DNA of 64,000 bases from Clostridium sp. C8-1-8 (lineage in GTDB: Bacteria; Bacillota; Clostridia; Clostridiales; Clostridiaceae), in NCBI RefSeq assembly GCF_009928445.1, contig NZ_JAABNO010000021.1, positions 32,922 through 96,921 of the forward strand. The letters are read 5' to 3'. The notes under the pieces are model-generated. The model searched no databases, had not been told where the DNA came from, and was given only the letters and a program-made list of their open reading frames with translations. Below, piece after piece: positions 8,821 through 17,571 of this stretch. The position numbers and the translations under genes are program-made. Each line of letters starts with the position of its first letter. The first letter of the stretch is position 1.

Positions 8821-8860
8821 ATAGGTAATACATTACCTATATATGTAATATATTACCTAT
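8821..8860. promoter_or_regulatory. Tandem palindromes, candidate MarR operators
   Basis: ATAGGTAAT-AC-ATTACCTAT (8821-8840) is a perfect palindrome with a 2-base centre. It is followed by GTAATATATTAC (8845-8856), which is in turn part of a second ATTACCTAT half-site. The repeated half-site is ATTACCTAT. The spacing and position upstream of the marR gene fit an autoregulatory operator. Confidence 0.5.
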
Positions 8861-8949
8861 TCTATCATTTGTCAATATTTGCAATTATATCTTAACATTG
8901 CTTTGCATGTCCCTATCTCTAATTTAGTAACCTACCTATTACTATAATA

Positions 8950-9041
8950 ATGAGCCACCCTATCATCAAAACTATTTTCAAAATCCTACTAGTTTTATTT
9001 AAGGAATTTTGATAACTCAGTTTGATGATTAAGTAGCTCAT
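8950..9041. repeat. Long imperfect hairpin downstream of the GH15 gene
   Basis: About 92 bases fold on themselves: the ends ATGAGC and GCTCAT, then ATCATCAAAACT against AGTTTGATGAT, then TCAAAATCCT against GGAATTTTGA. It lies ~110 bases past the minus-strand GH15 stop. It may be that gene's 3' stem-loop or a remnant of a small mobile element; no T-run follows. Confidence 0.45.
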
Positions 9042-9079
9042 CTTATTACAAATTATTAAGTTTAGACTACGTATAAATA

Positions 9080-9111
9080 CTGTTGAAATTAAGCAGTAAT
9101 TTAACAGAGCC
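9080..9111. repeat. GGCTCTGTT-family small inverted repeat, copy 1
   Basis: The segment runs from CTGTTGAAATTAAGCAGTAA to TTTAACAGAGCC. It shares its TTTAACAGAGCC end and the GTTGAAATTAA core with copies near 29837, 30365, 52778 and 59126. Confidence 0.45.
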
Positions 9112-9150
9112 TACTTTTAAAGAGGATATCCTTGATTATCAATTTTACTT

Positions 9151-12100
9151 TTACTCAAAGTTACCATATAACCAAGAATCACTGCTTCCTGTGATCTTGT
9201 AGTTTAATCTTAATGTATCTTGATCTTGCCAATTGCTATTTACATACTTGCTTAAGTCTACTGTTATATGTCCCCAAGAACCATTTGCTGGAGAACCTAT
9301 TTCTGATCTTGGAATAACAAGTTCTATTCCACCAGTTGTAGTATCCCATTGAGGTGCTATAACAGAAGTTATGCTCTTGTTTAGAGTCCAGCTTCCGTTT
9401 GAAACTGAGTACTTGCTATAACCTGCATCAGTATTCTTTCTTGTAAACATATATGCCATATTTCTGCCTAGAGCAGTTCCATATTGTGTTGAAGTTGTTG
9501 TTGGTGCAGTCTTAGCAAAGTCTTCTACATAAGCAGAAACTTGGAAGGAGTTATCAGTAGTTGTTGGTAAGGTTCCAGCTGCGTTGTTTATTCTTATATA
9601 AACATTAGAATCATCATTTGATATATATACTTTCTTTATATCAGTTTGTCCATCTGCAACTACTCCATCATTAGATGGGTCTACATAGTATGGAACATAT
9701 TTATATTGATTCCAATCAGCACTTGCTCCATTAGTTACTGTTATTCCTTTGTAGCAACCTGCATTATTTTCTGATGAATAAACTCTCATATCATAATTAT
9801 TGGAGTATGCAAGACTTGCTAGTATAAACGATGCTGCAGTAACTGGTTCAGCTGCTGTACTTACTAATGGTGCTTCTGTAACATTACTTACAGCTTCACC
9901 AGTAACCATAAAGCCTGCTCCTGTTCTATGCTTAAACCATTCTAACATATCATAAGATTTTGAACCATTTCCTTTGTAAGTCTGGTAAACAGAATCCCAC
10001 ATTGTCATTTGTGGCCAAGAAGGTGATGCTTCTAGAGCTTCATTTCCTGAAGGACTCCATTGTGAAGTGTAGTAGAAGGTATCATTAGCGTATCTTGGTA
10101 AACCATAAGTGTCTGCGTTAAGATCTTTTTCTATCTTATTTACATGAGAAGTTGCTCTTGAAGAGTTAACATCTATAGCACCTAAAGCAAATAATATATT
10201 TGTTGAAGTATCCTCTAGAGTGTTAACTGTACCATCTGTATTTATGCATCTATCATAATATCCATTAGCTGCATTCCAAAGTCCTTTTGGATATGCAGTA
10301 TCATCTCTGTTAATAGCAGTAAGAATAGTACTTCCTGCACCATTATAACTATCTGCTAAGGCATTGTCTCCTTCTAATGTAGCGATTAAAGCTGCAGATT
10401 TAAGTCCCATTGCATAAGATGCTTGTGTATAAGCGTAGTACTGTGGAGAATCTCCTTCTTCCCAGATACTCTTATCAGCAGGTCCAAAACCAGTAGTTTG
10501 ATCCATGTTTGTCATAATATAACTTGCAGAATTCTTAACTGCCTTGTATACTCCATCTAAGAAAGCCTTGTTTCCAGTTGCTTTATAATGTTTATATGCT
10601 CCTATTAAGAAGAAACCTATAGAGTCATTTTCTGGTTCAACAAAGTTTGCATTGGTGTTGTCCCATAACCAGAAGCAGGTATGGAAGCTTCCATCTGTGC
10701 TTTGTCTAGCTGCAAGCCAGTTCCAGTAACGTTCACCTTCTGTTGTAAATCCAGCTGCATCTAAAGACATTGCTGTTACTGCTGAGTCTCTTGCCCATAT
10801 CTTATAGCTGTAGTTTAGTGGATTAGTAGTAGCTGGCATTGCACCATCAGCTGAAGTGCTGCCTGGTCTTATTGCGTTCTTTATCATAACTAAATTTCTC
10901 TTATATACTGAAGTCAAGTCAGCATCATTGAAGCTTGGTACAGTTTTTCCATTGAACCAACTTGAATAGCTTGAAGAGGTGTTGTTAAACCAGCTGTCTC
11001 CTGATTGAGCTCTTGCTGTATCGCAGATACTTTGTACATTGCTTAAGCTTGAACCTAAAGCTACATAGAAATATACGTTTTGAGAGCTTCCTGCAGGTAC
11101 TGTAACCTTTTGATCAAAGGCTACGGAAACATTTTGCGCTGACACATTTGAATTGTTCTTTAATGAGCCACTTCCATCAAAAGTGTACCAGGAAGAGCAA
11201 GTTGAGCTTGAAGTATTTGAATCTCCATCATTAGCAGCCTGATAGTAAGTTGGAGCAGTAAAAGCACCTAAAGCCATATAAGGTTGTCCAGATGCACTCA
11301 TATTTACTATTAATGCATTTCTAGAAGAATCATAGTTAGCAGCTACATTATTTGAAGTTGTATTGTTAGGATGTAGCATATCTAATATGCTATAAGTGAT
11401 ACTTGAAGTACCAGTATTCTTTAAGGTATATCTTGATACTATAAAGTTTTGATTTGGTACTGCAACATAATCCTTAGAGATTTCCATATTAGGTAAGTTA
11501 GATCCATTATATTTTAAGAAGTTATTGTGTAAAACTCCATTTTCGTCGTAGTAACCTTCTGAATCAAAGTTATGAGTTTGATCATACTTTGCATTGTTGG
11601 TTTCATCTCTAAAGAAACCAGTATAGTCTTGTATTTGATTTACATTCCAATTTCCTGAATATCTTAGTTCAGAAAGTCTTGGTCCTTTTGCACTTGTAGT
11701 ATCATTATCGCTAAGCTTGCTAGCTTGCCATATAGCCATTGTATCCTTCCAGTTAGACATATAGAGACTTCTAACTGAAACGTTCTTTTGTGTAACAACA
11801 AGATTGTCTAAGTTTATAGCTCCATCCTTGCTGTTATTTAAAGACACTCTTACAGTATGAGTTCCTGCTGTTAAGTTAGTTCCTACATCGGTGGTCTTCC
11901 AACTGTCCCAGCTTCCTGTATCGCTACAATATGCATTGCTTATGAACTTTCCATCCACATAAACTTCTCTTACATTTGTAGCACCGGTAAAGTTACTATA
12001 TTTAAGTCTTAAGGTGTAATCTTGAGTTGTAGCAACTGAGATATTAAAATCAACATAATCGCCTACCTCTGCGAAACCATCAATAAAGCCACTACCTGAA

Positions 12101-12276
12101 TAACCTGCATGATTTGCATCTACACTTACATTATGAAGCGATGCACTTTCTGCCTCATAGGTTGACTGTGGGTAGGTCTGTGCCGAAGCTTTTAGACTAA
12201 CATTAGAAAACATGCTGGCTGCCAAGATAAAGGCAAAGGTACCAGCTGCCTTTTTACTCATAAATTTTCTCATCAT
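9151..12276 (-). CDS. Secreted GH15 glucodextranase/glucoamylase-like enzyme with N-terminal CBM35
   Basis: The 1041-residue protein starts 5 bases after GGAGG. Residues 1-32 form a signal peptide. A CBM35/CBM6-type module follows (~38-163: Y-E-A-E-S, G-F-I-D-G-F-A-E-V-G-D-Y, closing I-N-L-D-N-L-V-V). Then come the GH15 beta-domain (~170-440) and the (alpha/alpha)6 barrel (~450-830). The likely general acid is E606 in S-I-W-E-E-G, and the base is probably E810 in S-T-A-A-E-P-V, aligned with the S-H-A-E segment of other bacterial GH15s. About 200 C-terminal residues form an extra beta-rich domain of the glucodextranase type. GH15 enzymes release glucose from chain ends; the dextran context suggests alpha-1,6 preference. 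Confidence 0.85.
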   Translation of the reverse strand: MMRKFMSKKAAGTFAFILAASMFSNVSLKASAQTYPQSTYEAESASLHNVSVDANHAGYSGSGFIDGFAEVGDYVDFNISVATTQDYTLRLKYSNFTGATNVREVYVDGKFISNAYCSDTGSWDSWKTTDVGTNLTAGTHTVRVSLNNSKDGAINLDNLVVTQKNVSVRSLYMSNWKDTMAIWQASKLSDNDTTSAKGPRLSELRYSGNWNVNQIQDYTGFFRDETNNAKYDQTHNFDSEGYYDENGVLHNNFLKYNGSNLPNMEISKDYVAVPNQNFIVSRYTLKNTGTSSITYSILDMLHPNNTTSNNVAANYDSSRNALIVNMSASGQPYMALGAFTAPTYYQAANDGDSNTSSSTCSSWYTFDGSGSLKNNSNVSAQNVSVAFDQKVTVPAGSSQNVYFYVALGSSLSNVQSICDTARAQSGDSWFNNTSSSYSSWFNGKTVPSFNDADLTSVYKRNLVMIKNAIRPGSTSADGAMPATTNPLNYSYKIWARDSAVTAMSLDAAGFTTEGERYWNWLAARQSTDGSFHTCFWLWDNTNANFVEPENDSIGFFLIGAYKHYKATGNKAFLDGVYKAVKNSASYIMTNMDQTTGFGPADKSIWEEGDSPQYYAYTQASYAMGLKSAALIATLEGDNALADSYNGAGSTILTAINRDDTAYPKGLWNAANGYYDRCINTDGTVNTLEDTSTNILFALGAIDVNSSRATSHVNKIEKDLNADTYGLPRYANDTFYYTSQWSPSGNEALEASPSWPQMTMWDSVYQTYKGNGSKSYDMLEWFKHRTGAGFMVTGEAVSNVTEAPLVSTAAEPVTAASFILASLAYSNNYDMRVYSSENNAGCYKGITVTNGASADWNQYKYVPYYVDPSNDGVVADGQTDIKKVYISNDDSNVYIRINNAAGTLPTTTDNSFQVSAYVEDFAKTAPTTTSTQYGTALGRNMAYMFTRKNTDAGYSKYSVSNGSWTLNKSITSVIAPQWDTTTGGIELVIPRSEIGSPANGSWGHITVDLSKYVNSNWQDQDTLRLNYKITGSSDSWLYGNFE

Positions 12277-12345
12277 TTAATCCTCCAATCAAAATTTAAT
12301 CATCTTAGTAATATTAACTAGTTTCCCATTCAAATTATTCTAGAG

Positions 12346-14955
12346 TTACTTTACAGTCAAATTGTCCAGATTTATGCCAGAACTATCCGTAGCATCATAA
12401 TACATACATATAGTGTGCACACCTGCTGATAAATTGATATTTAGGCTAGCATTTCCCCAGGTATCCCAATTTGATAGGTTAGGCATGTGAAGTATACCTA
12501 CATAGCTTCCATCTACAAAAATATGTCTTGTAGCTTCTGCTCCAGTATTGTTTCCATATCTAAAATTCAAAGTATGGTTACCTGCTGTACCTACATTTAC
12601 TTCCATGGTTATCTCATCGCCTTGCTCAGCAAAACCATCCACAAAACCTGTGCCAGTGTAACCTAAATGGTTTGTATTTGTAGTAATATTAGTCTTTATA
12701 GCATTTTCAGCTTCATATTGATTGTTTGCTGATACATTCAAATCTCTCTTTATATAGATCATGTCCCAGTAATTTAAGGCTGGAACTGTGAAGGAAAGGT
12801 ATTTTCCTACACTATCTGTACCAGTGGTAAAACTTAATGCAGTACTTGTTCCTTCATTAAGATCTGGTGAAGCTAGGTATACATTAGAGATTGCTGCATC
12901 TGTTGGAACATAATACTTTACACTCAAGTTATTTTTAACTGTTGGTGCATTAGTACTATTTCTCCATTGACTGTCTGTTTCATTTGATAGATTAATTAGA
13001 TGTAATATGTCATAATCTTTTGTCATTCTAGTCATATGCCATATGGAACCGTTGGTACCGTTCCCGGAAATTTTTTCACCGTTGATGTTAATATATTGAT
13101 TTCCCTGATCGCCATAGCTTATGCTTGGGTCAAATAATAGATTTTCATAAGAAGTTATAAACTTGTAATTTTGCTTCATAGCATTCTTCAAAGTTCCAGT
13201 CATAACCTTACTTGTATTTGGATAGTACTCATGAGGAAGCATCACAGCATCATCTAAACCAGCACCTAGTTCTATATGAGTAGCTCCACTTGCTTCAAAA
13301 GCAGCATCTGCCAATCTTATAGAATTATCATCAAACTCTCCTAAGGTTAGTGAATCCAGATTAATGGAACCTGTATCTCCACTATCATATGAAACCTTGA
13401 TAGTATGACTTCCCTTAGTTAAAGTAGTGTTCATATATGCATCATAGGAAAACTTATCCCAAGTTCCCTGAGGATGAAATTGAACTTGTCCCACCCTGTT
13501 CCCATCTATATATATTGTTCTTGTGGCATTGTCCGAATTATCTCCATATTGGAATACTAAGGGATAATTCATGGTTTCATTTGCATTTACAGTGAATTGA
13601 ACATAATCCCCTTGCTGTGCAAAGTTTTGTACAAAGCCACTACCAGTATATCCAGTATGGTTAGTAGCAATATCTACTCCATTTAGGACAGCATTTTCAG
13701 CTTCATATCTAGGTCCTAGATTTTCGTTATAATTCATATATGCTGCTAAAACTGCAGCTTTCCTACCGCTGTTATTTCTTAGCTGCTCAACATAATTTCT
13801 TATGTCATTATAATTATTTGACTTCCACCATATTTCACTAAAATTGAAATCAGTGTTAGCATTTTTGCTTACATCATCTAAAGCCCACCCATTGGTTGTA
13901 CCATCCACTATATTAAAGTCTAGGTAGCTCTTTGATGAATTATTGTTCTGCAACTGACTCTTTACTGAATTAATAAGACTTGAAAAAGAGTTTCCTAAGT
14001 TATAACTATTGCCGTTATAATCAAAGATACTATCTCTTTGTCCCATTTGATCCATTTGTATACCATCAAAACCTGCGGTATTAACAACGTCTTTATATGC
14101 ATTTCCTATATAGTTTTGCCAACTGGTATTGGAAGGTGCAAAAAGCCATAGGTATTTTCCGTTGTTAAAATTTACGTTTAGCTGAGTTTGATGAGTGCTA
14201 TCTTGGAATAGTCCCCAAGAAGGATTTACACCATAGTCTGTATAGCCCTCTCTTGCTGCATAAGACATCATATACGCCATTGCTTTACCGTTGTTATTAT
14301 GAACTGCGTTTATATAGTTTTGTATTGTATTGTAAGATATATTTCTGTTAAATAAATCGGTCCAGCTAGAATCCGGATTTACTCCATCACTCTTTTTTAT
14401 AGGTACTTCATGCCTCCACATCCAATCATAGAATTGAAAGGCATTTATATTGTAATCTCTAGATAAGGTATTTATCTGTTTTGTGATATCACTTTGAGTT
14501 ATGTTGCTATCAAAGTTAGGAATATACCCGTATCTTGGGAATCTAGTCCAGTTACTTGATACATCAATAGCACCAGTCTTATAATCCCCGCTTCCAGTGT
14601 AGACTCTTACCATATAGCCTTGAAAATCAGTATTAGGTGCAGTCCATTGAAAGCTTTTAGTGGTGCTCTGTCCATTATCTAAAGTAATACTTTGACTTGT
14701 AGTATAAACTGAGGTCTCATTATGAGTAATCTCCATATACAAAGTACCTGTAAAGCTTATGCCGCTGGAATTGCTTAGATCAGCATATATTGTAACCTTA
14801 TCATTAGGGTTATATCTAGATTTATCCATATATACCTTGTTTACATAAGGACTTGCTGCATATGCTTTATCTACACTACTGCCTTGATAAACAACTAAGA
14901 CTACTACCAAGAAGAAAAGTATAGTTAAAAATTTGAGTTTTTTAATTTTTAACAT
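12346..14955 (-). CDS. Secreted GH66 cycloisomaltooligosaccharide glucanotransferase-like enzyme with two CBM35
   Basis: The 869-residue product has a signal peptide (cleavage near A-Y-A-A-S, ~34). An N-terminal beta domain (~36-130) precedes the GH66 barrel. The nucleophile is D302 in G-F-D-G-I-Q-M-D-Q-M-G and the acid/base is E374 in N-F-S-E-I-W-W. A CBM35 module (~416-540) is inserted inside the catalytic domain, just after the A-A-Y-M-N-Y strand. In characterised GH66 enzymes such an insertion marks cycloisomaltooligosaccharide glucanotransferases, which turn dextran into cyclic alpha-1,6-glucans, and separates them from plain dextranases. A second CBM35 ends the protein (~735-868). The gene precedes the GH15 gene by 70 bases on the same strand and is probably co-transcribed with it. 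Confidence 0.85.
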   Translation of the reverse strand: MLKIKKLKFLTILFFLVVVLVVYQGSSVDKAYAASPYVNKVYMDKSRYNPNDKVTIYADLSNSSGISFTGTLYMEITHNETSVYTTSQSITLDNGQSTTKSFQWTAPNTDFQGYMVRVYTGSGDYKTGAIDVSSNWTRFPRYGYIPNFDSNITQSDITKQINTLSRDYNINAFQFYDWMWRHEVPIKKSDGVNPDSSWTDLFNRNISYNTIQNYINAVHNNNGKAMAYMMSYAAREGYTDYGVNPSWGLFQDSTHQTQLNVNFNNGKYLWLFAPSNTSWQNYIGNAYKDVVNTAGFDGIQMDQMGQRDSIFDYNGNSYNLGNSFSSLINSVKSQLQNNNSSKSYLDFNIVDGTTNGWALDDVSKNANTDFNFSEIWWKSNNYNDIRNYVEQLRNNSGRKAAVLAAYMNYNENLGPRYEAENAVLNGVDIATNHTGYTGSGFVQNFAQQGDYVQFTVNANETMNYPLVFQYGDNSDNATRTIYIDGNRVGQVQFHPQGTWDKFSYDAYMNTTLTKGSHTIKVSYDSGDTGSINLDSLTLGEFDDNSIRLADAAFEASGATHIELGAGLDDAVMLPHEYYPNTSKVMTGTLKNAMKQNYKFITSYENLLFDPSISYGDQGNQYININGEKISGNGTNGSIWHMTRMTKDYDILHLINLSNETDSQWRNSTNAPTVKNNLSVKYYVPTDAAISNVYLASPDLNEGTSTALSFTTGTDSVGKYLSFTVPALNYWDMIYIKRDLNVSANNQYEAENAIKTNITTNTNHLGYTGTGFVDGFAEQGDEITMEVNVGTAGNHTLNFRYGNNTGAEATRHIFVDGSYVGILHMPNLSNWDTWGNASLNINLSAGVHTICMYYDATDSSGINLDNLTVK

Positions 14956-15151
14956 TATCCGCTCCCCCTCACAAATATTTCAGTTCTAACATTAAAGTAA
15001 GGCTAGTAATTGATTCAACTCATTTTAAAACTTCTACAAAACAATCTTTGAGAATTTTTAAAATAGTATTAGATTTATACTACTTTATTTCTAATACTAA
15101 AAACTTTAAATACCTTTATATCTCCCCCTTTCAAGTTCAGAATTTCTAGAT

Positions 15152-15231
15152 GGACCACTTCTACAACCTAATAAAATTTAGAAACCTACAACTTAATTAG
15201 GTTTTAAAAGTAAGACTAGAAGTGGTATACC
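15152..15231. repeat. AGATGTACCACTTC hairpin family, divergent copy
   Basis: The outer arms ACCACTTCT (15154-15162) and AGAAGTGGT (15219-15227) are perfect. An inner ACCTAAT/ATTAGGT pairing extends the stem. The spacing of ~80 bases is like the other copies. Confidence 0.5.
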
Positions 15232-15323
15232 TAAAGCGTTCCTCTAACCCAACTTAATCCATAGACTTAATATAATTAAAACTTTTAATAATTATATTAA
15301 AGGGCTAGTTAGAAACACTATAC

Positions 15324-15413
15324 ATGTACCACTTCTTAGTTAAACTGATATTTAAACTTTCTTTTCATATTAAAGAAAATTTAAAAGATTTATCTAAGCT
15401 TGAAGTAGTACAT
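15324..15413. repeat. AGATGTACCACTTC hairpin family, copy
   Basis: The arms ATGTACCACTTC (15324-15335) and GAAGTAGTACAT (15402-15413) differ at one position. CTTAG/CTAAG continues the stem inside. The element is about 90 bases long. Confidence 0.55.
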
Positions 15414-15539
15414 CATATATATAATTTCTATATAAACAAGTTGTGCCTAAGTAATAACCATAGTATTCTTAAAATTCTATTGACTAATAGCACAACTCAT
15501 ATTATAGATAGAAATTCTTTATAACCTGCTAAAACTAAA

Positions 15540-17210
15540 TTACTGCAATAGATATACTCTAGCCTCATAAGGTTTTAGCAAAATGTTATCAATATTATTG
15601 GTATCAACTTCATAATTAGCTATTAGAAGCTCTGCTTCCTTAAACTTGACATCTGCAGGTAGCTTGAACTGAACCTCTTTTTCAAAGAAATTAAGTATCA
15701 CTAATAGTCTTTCATCCTCAAATTTTCTTATATATGAAAATATATTTTCATCATCTTTATATAAAAGGTTTATATCCCCATAAACAATAATAGGGTTTTC
15801 TTTACGTAATTTTATCAGCTTTTGGTAATAGTAAAATATTGAGTTTCTATCCTCCAAAGCTTGTTCAACATTTATATCTTTATAGTTTGGATTTACCTTA
15901 AGCCAAGGTTCTCCTTTAGTAAAGCCAGCATTTTCTGTAGCATTCCATTGCATAGGAGTTCTTACATTATCCCTGCCCTTTGCGTAGATTGACTTCATAA
16001 GTTCTTCTTTTTCCACACCTTGAGCAGTCTTTTCCTTAAACATATTTATTATTTCAATATCCTTATAATCAGAGATGTCAAACTGTACATTGGTCATGCC
16101 AATCTCTTCGCCTTGATAAACATATGGTGTCCCTTGCCAAGTGTGAAGAAATGTTGCAAGCATCTTTGCTGATTCTACTCTATATTCCTTATCATTTCCG
16201 AACCTAGAAACCATTCTAGGCTGATCATGGTTATTTAGAAATAAAGAGTTCCAGCCTTTATCTTTTAAGGCTTCGTACCATTTAAACATTATATTTTTAA
16301 AGGTTGTTAGCTTCCAGGGTCTCACATCCCACTTTCCATTACCTGAATCTATATCCATAAGTTCAAATTGAAAAAGCATATTAAGCTCATCTCTATCTTC
16401 ATTGACATAAAGCTTTGCTGTATCAGGATCTACACCTGGTGCTTCTCCTACGGTCATGATGTCATACTTACTTAAAACTTCTCTATTCATTTCTTTAAGA
16501 AATTCATGTACCCTTGGTCCATTTGCAAAAAGAGGGAATCCATTACCATAAAGATCATGCTCACCTTTTTCTCCATCAGGCAGTCCAGAAACCTTTGATA
16601 TCAGGTTTATTACATCCATCCTAAAACCATCAATCCCCTTATCAAACCAGTACTTCATCATATCATAAACTTCATTTCTTACTTTCTCATTTTCCCAGTT
16701 TAGATCTGGCTGCTTTTTTGAGAAAAGATGTAGGAAGTACTCATCTGTTGCTTCATCATATTGCCATGCAGATCCACTAAAGAAAGATCCCCAGTTGTTT
16801 GGCGGATTACCATCTTTACCTTTTCTCCATATATAATAATCTCTATACTGGTTGTCCTTTGACTTTTTACTTTCAACAAACCACTGGTGCTCATCTGAGG
16901 AATGATTTACAACTAGATCCATTACTAGCTTCAAACCTCTTTCATGCATCCCTTCTAAAAGCTCATCAAAGTCTTTGATTGTTCCAAACTCATCCATTAT
17001 ATCTCTATAGTCACTTATGTCATATCCATTATCATCATTAGGAGACTTATATACTGGACTAAGCCATATTACATCCACACCTAATTCTTTTAGGTAATCA
17101 AGCTTTTCTATTATTCCTCTTAGATCACCTACACCATCTCCGTTTGAATCCTTAAAGCTCCTTGGGTATATTTGATATACTACTGCTTCTTTCCACCATT
17201 TTCTTTCCAT
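15540..17210 (-). CDS. Intracellular oligo-1,6-glucosidase / dextran glucosidase (GH13_31)
   Basis: The 556-residue enzyme has no signal peptide and starts 5 bases after GGAGGGGTG. It has the usual length of GH13_31 oligo-1,6-glucosidases and the conserved regions D-L-V-V-N-H-S-S-D (~98-106), G-F-R-M-D-V-I (nucleophile D199), T-V-G-E-A-P-G (acid E256) and N-N-H-D-Q-P-R (D329). Val200 directly after the nucleophile is the known marker for alpha-1,6 over alpha-1,4 specificity in this subfamily. In the cytoplasm it would cleave glucose from the non-reducing ends of imported isomaltooligosaccharides. It lies ~360 bases downstream of the intracellular GH66 gene in the same direction. Confidence 0.92.
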   Translation of the reverse strand: MERKWWKEAVVYQIYPRSFKDSNGDGVGDLRGIIEKLDYLKELGVDVIWLSPVYKSPNDDNGYDISDYRDIMDEFGTIKDFDELLEGMHERGLKLVMDLVVNHSSDEHQWFVESKKSKDNQYRDYYIWRKGKDGNPPNNWGSFFSGSAWQYDEATDEYFLHLFSKKQPDLNWENEKVRNEVYDMMKYWFDKGIDGFRMDVINLISKVSGLPDGEKGEHDLYGNGFPLFANGPRVHEFLKEMNREVLSKYDIMTVGEAPGVDPDTAKLYVNEDRDELNMLFQFELMDIDSGNGKWDVRPWKLTTFKNIMFKWYEALKDKGWNSLFLNNHDQPRMVSRFGNDKEYRVESAKMLATFLHTWQGTPYVYQGEEIGMTNVQFDISDYKDIEIINMFKEKTAQGVEKEELMKSIYAKGRDNVRTPMQWNATENAGFTKGEPWLKVNPNYKDINVEQALEDRNSIFYYYQKLIKLRKENPIIVYGDINLLYKDDENIFSYIRKFEDERLLVILNFFEKEVQFKLPADVKFKEAELLIANYEVDTNNIDNILLKPYEARVYLLQ

Positions 17211-17571
17211 AATTGCACCCCTCCACTTGTTCTATGATACAAATTCTTATTAGTTATTTACATTAATATTTGTACTGCAAAATAATTCATAAAAATCAGT
17301 GACTTAAAGTATATATTTTTGTTACCATACATATAGAAATTTCCTATTCTTCTAAATACAAAAAATATATTATAAATCTTCCTGTTATAATTAGGTTATC
17401 CATATTCAATAATCTCTATATTTTAGACTAAATATATGGATAACCAAGTAGTTGTACTTTTATACTTTAGTAGCTGCTTAAGCTTTAAAGCTTGGCAAGC
17501 TTTTTTCTTTTCATTAATATTATTAAACTTTTCTATTATATCCTGAGTTTTGGTTTGTTAAATATAGACGT
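17211..17571. other. Intergenic region with inverted repeat
   Basis: Between the two intracellular dextran genes lies a perfect 12-base inverted repeat GGTTATCCATAT/ATATGGATAACC (17394-17445, 28-base loop), which may be a 3' stem-loop or an attenuator. An AAGCTT-rich stretch with a T6 run at ~17484-17506 reads as a terminator-like signal on the plus strand only. No gene is seen. Confidence 0.4.

Larger units (their letters stand above)
14956..15539. other. Intergenic region with three inverted repeats
   Basis: The 584-base gap between the CITase-like gene and the GH13 gene holds the GAGGGGGAG ribosome binding site of the former, two copies of the AGATGTACCACTTC hairpin family, and a perfect 12-base inverted repeat TTAATATAATTA/TAATTATATTAA at 15267-15300. 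I see no credible gene. Confidence 0.5.

Noticed and set aside
15324..15524. A 66-codon plus-strand frame in the gap before the GH13 gene
   Set aside because: Its first half is the AGATGTACCACTTC hairpin repeat, it lacks a ribosome binding site, and its composition is that of random AT-rich DNA.
17484..17506. AAGCTT-rich stretch with T6 as terminator of the intracellular GH66 gene
   Set aside because: The T-run is on the plus strand while the gene is on the minus strand, and the pairing leaves almost no loop.
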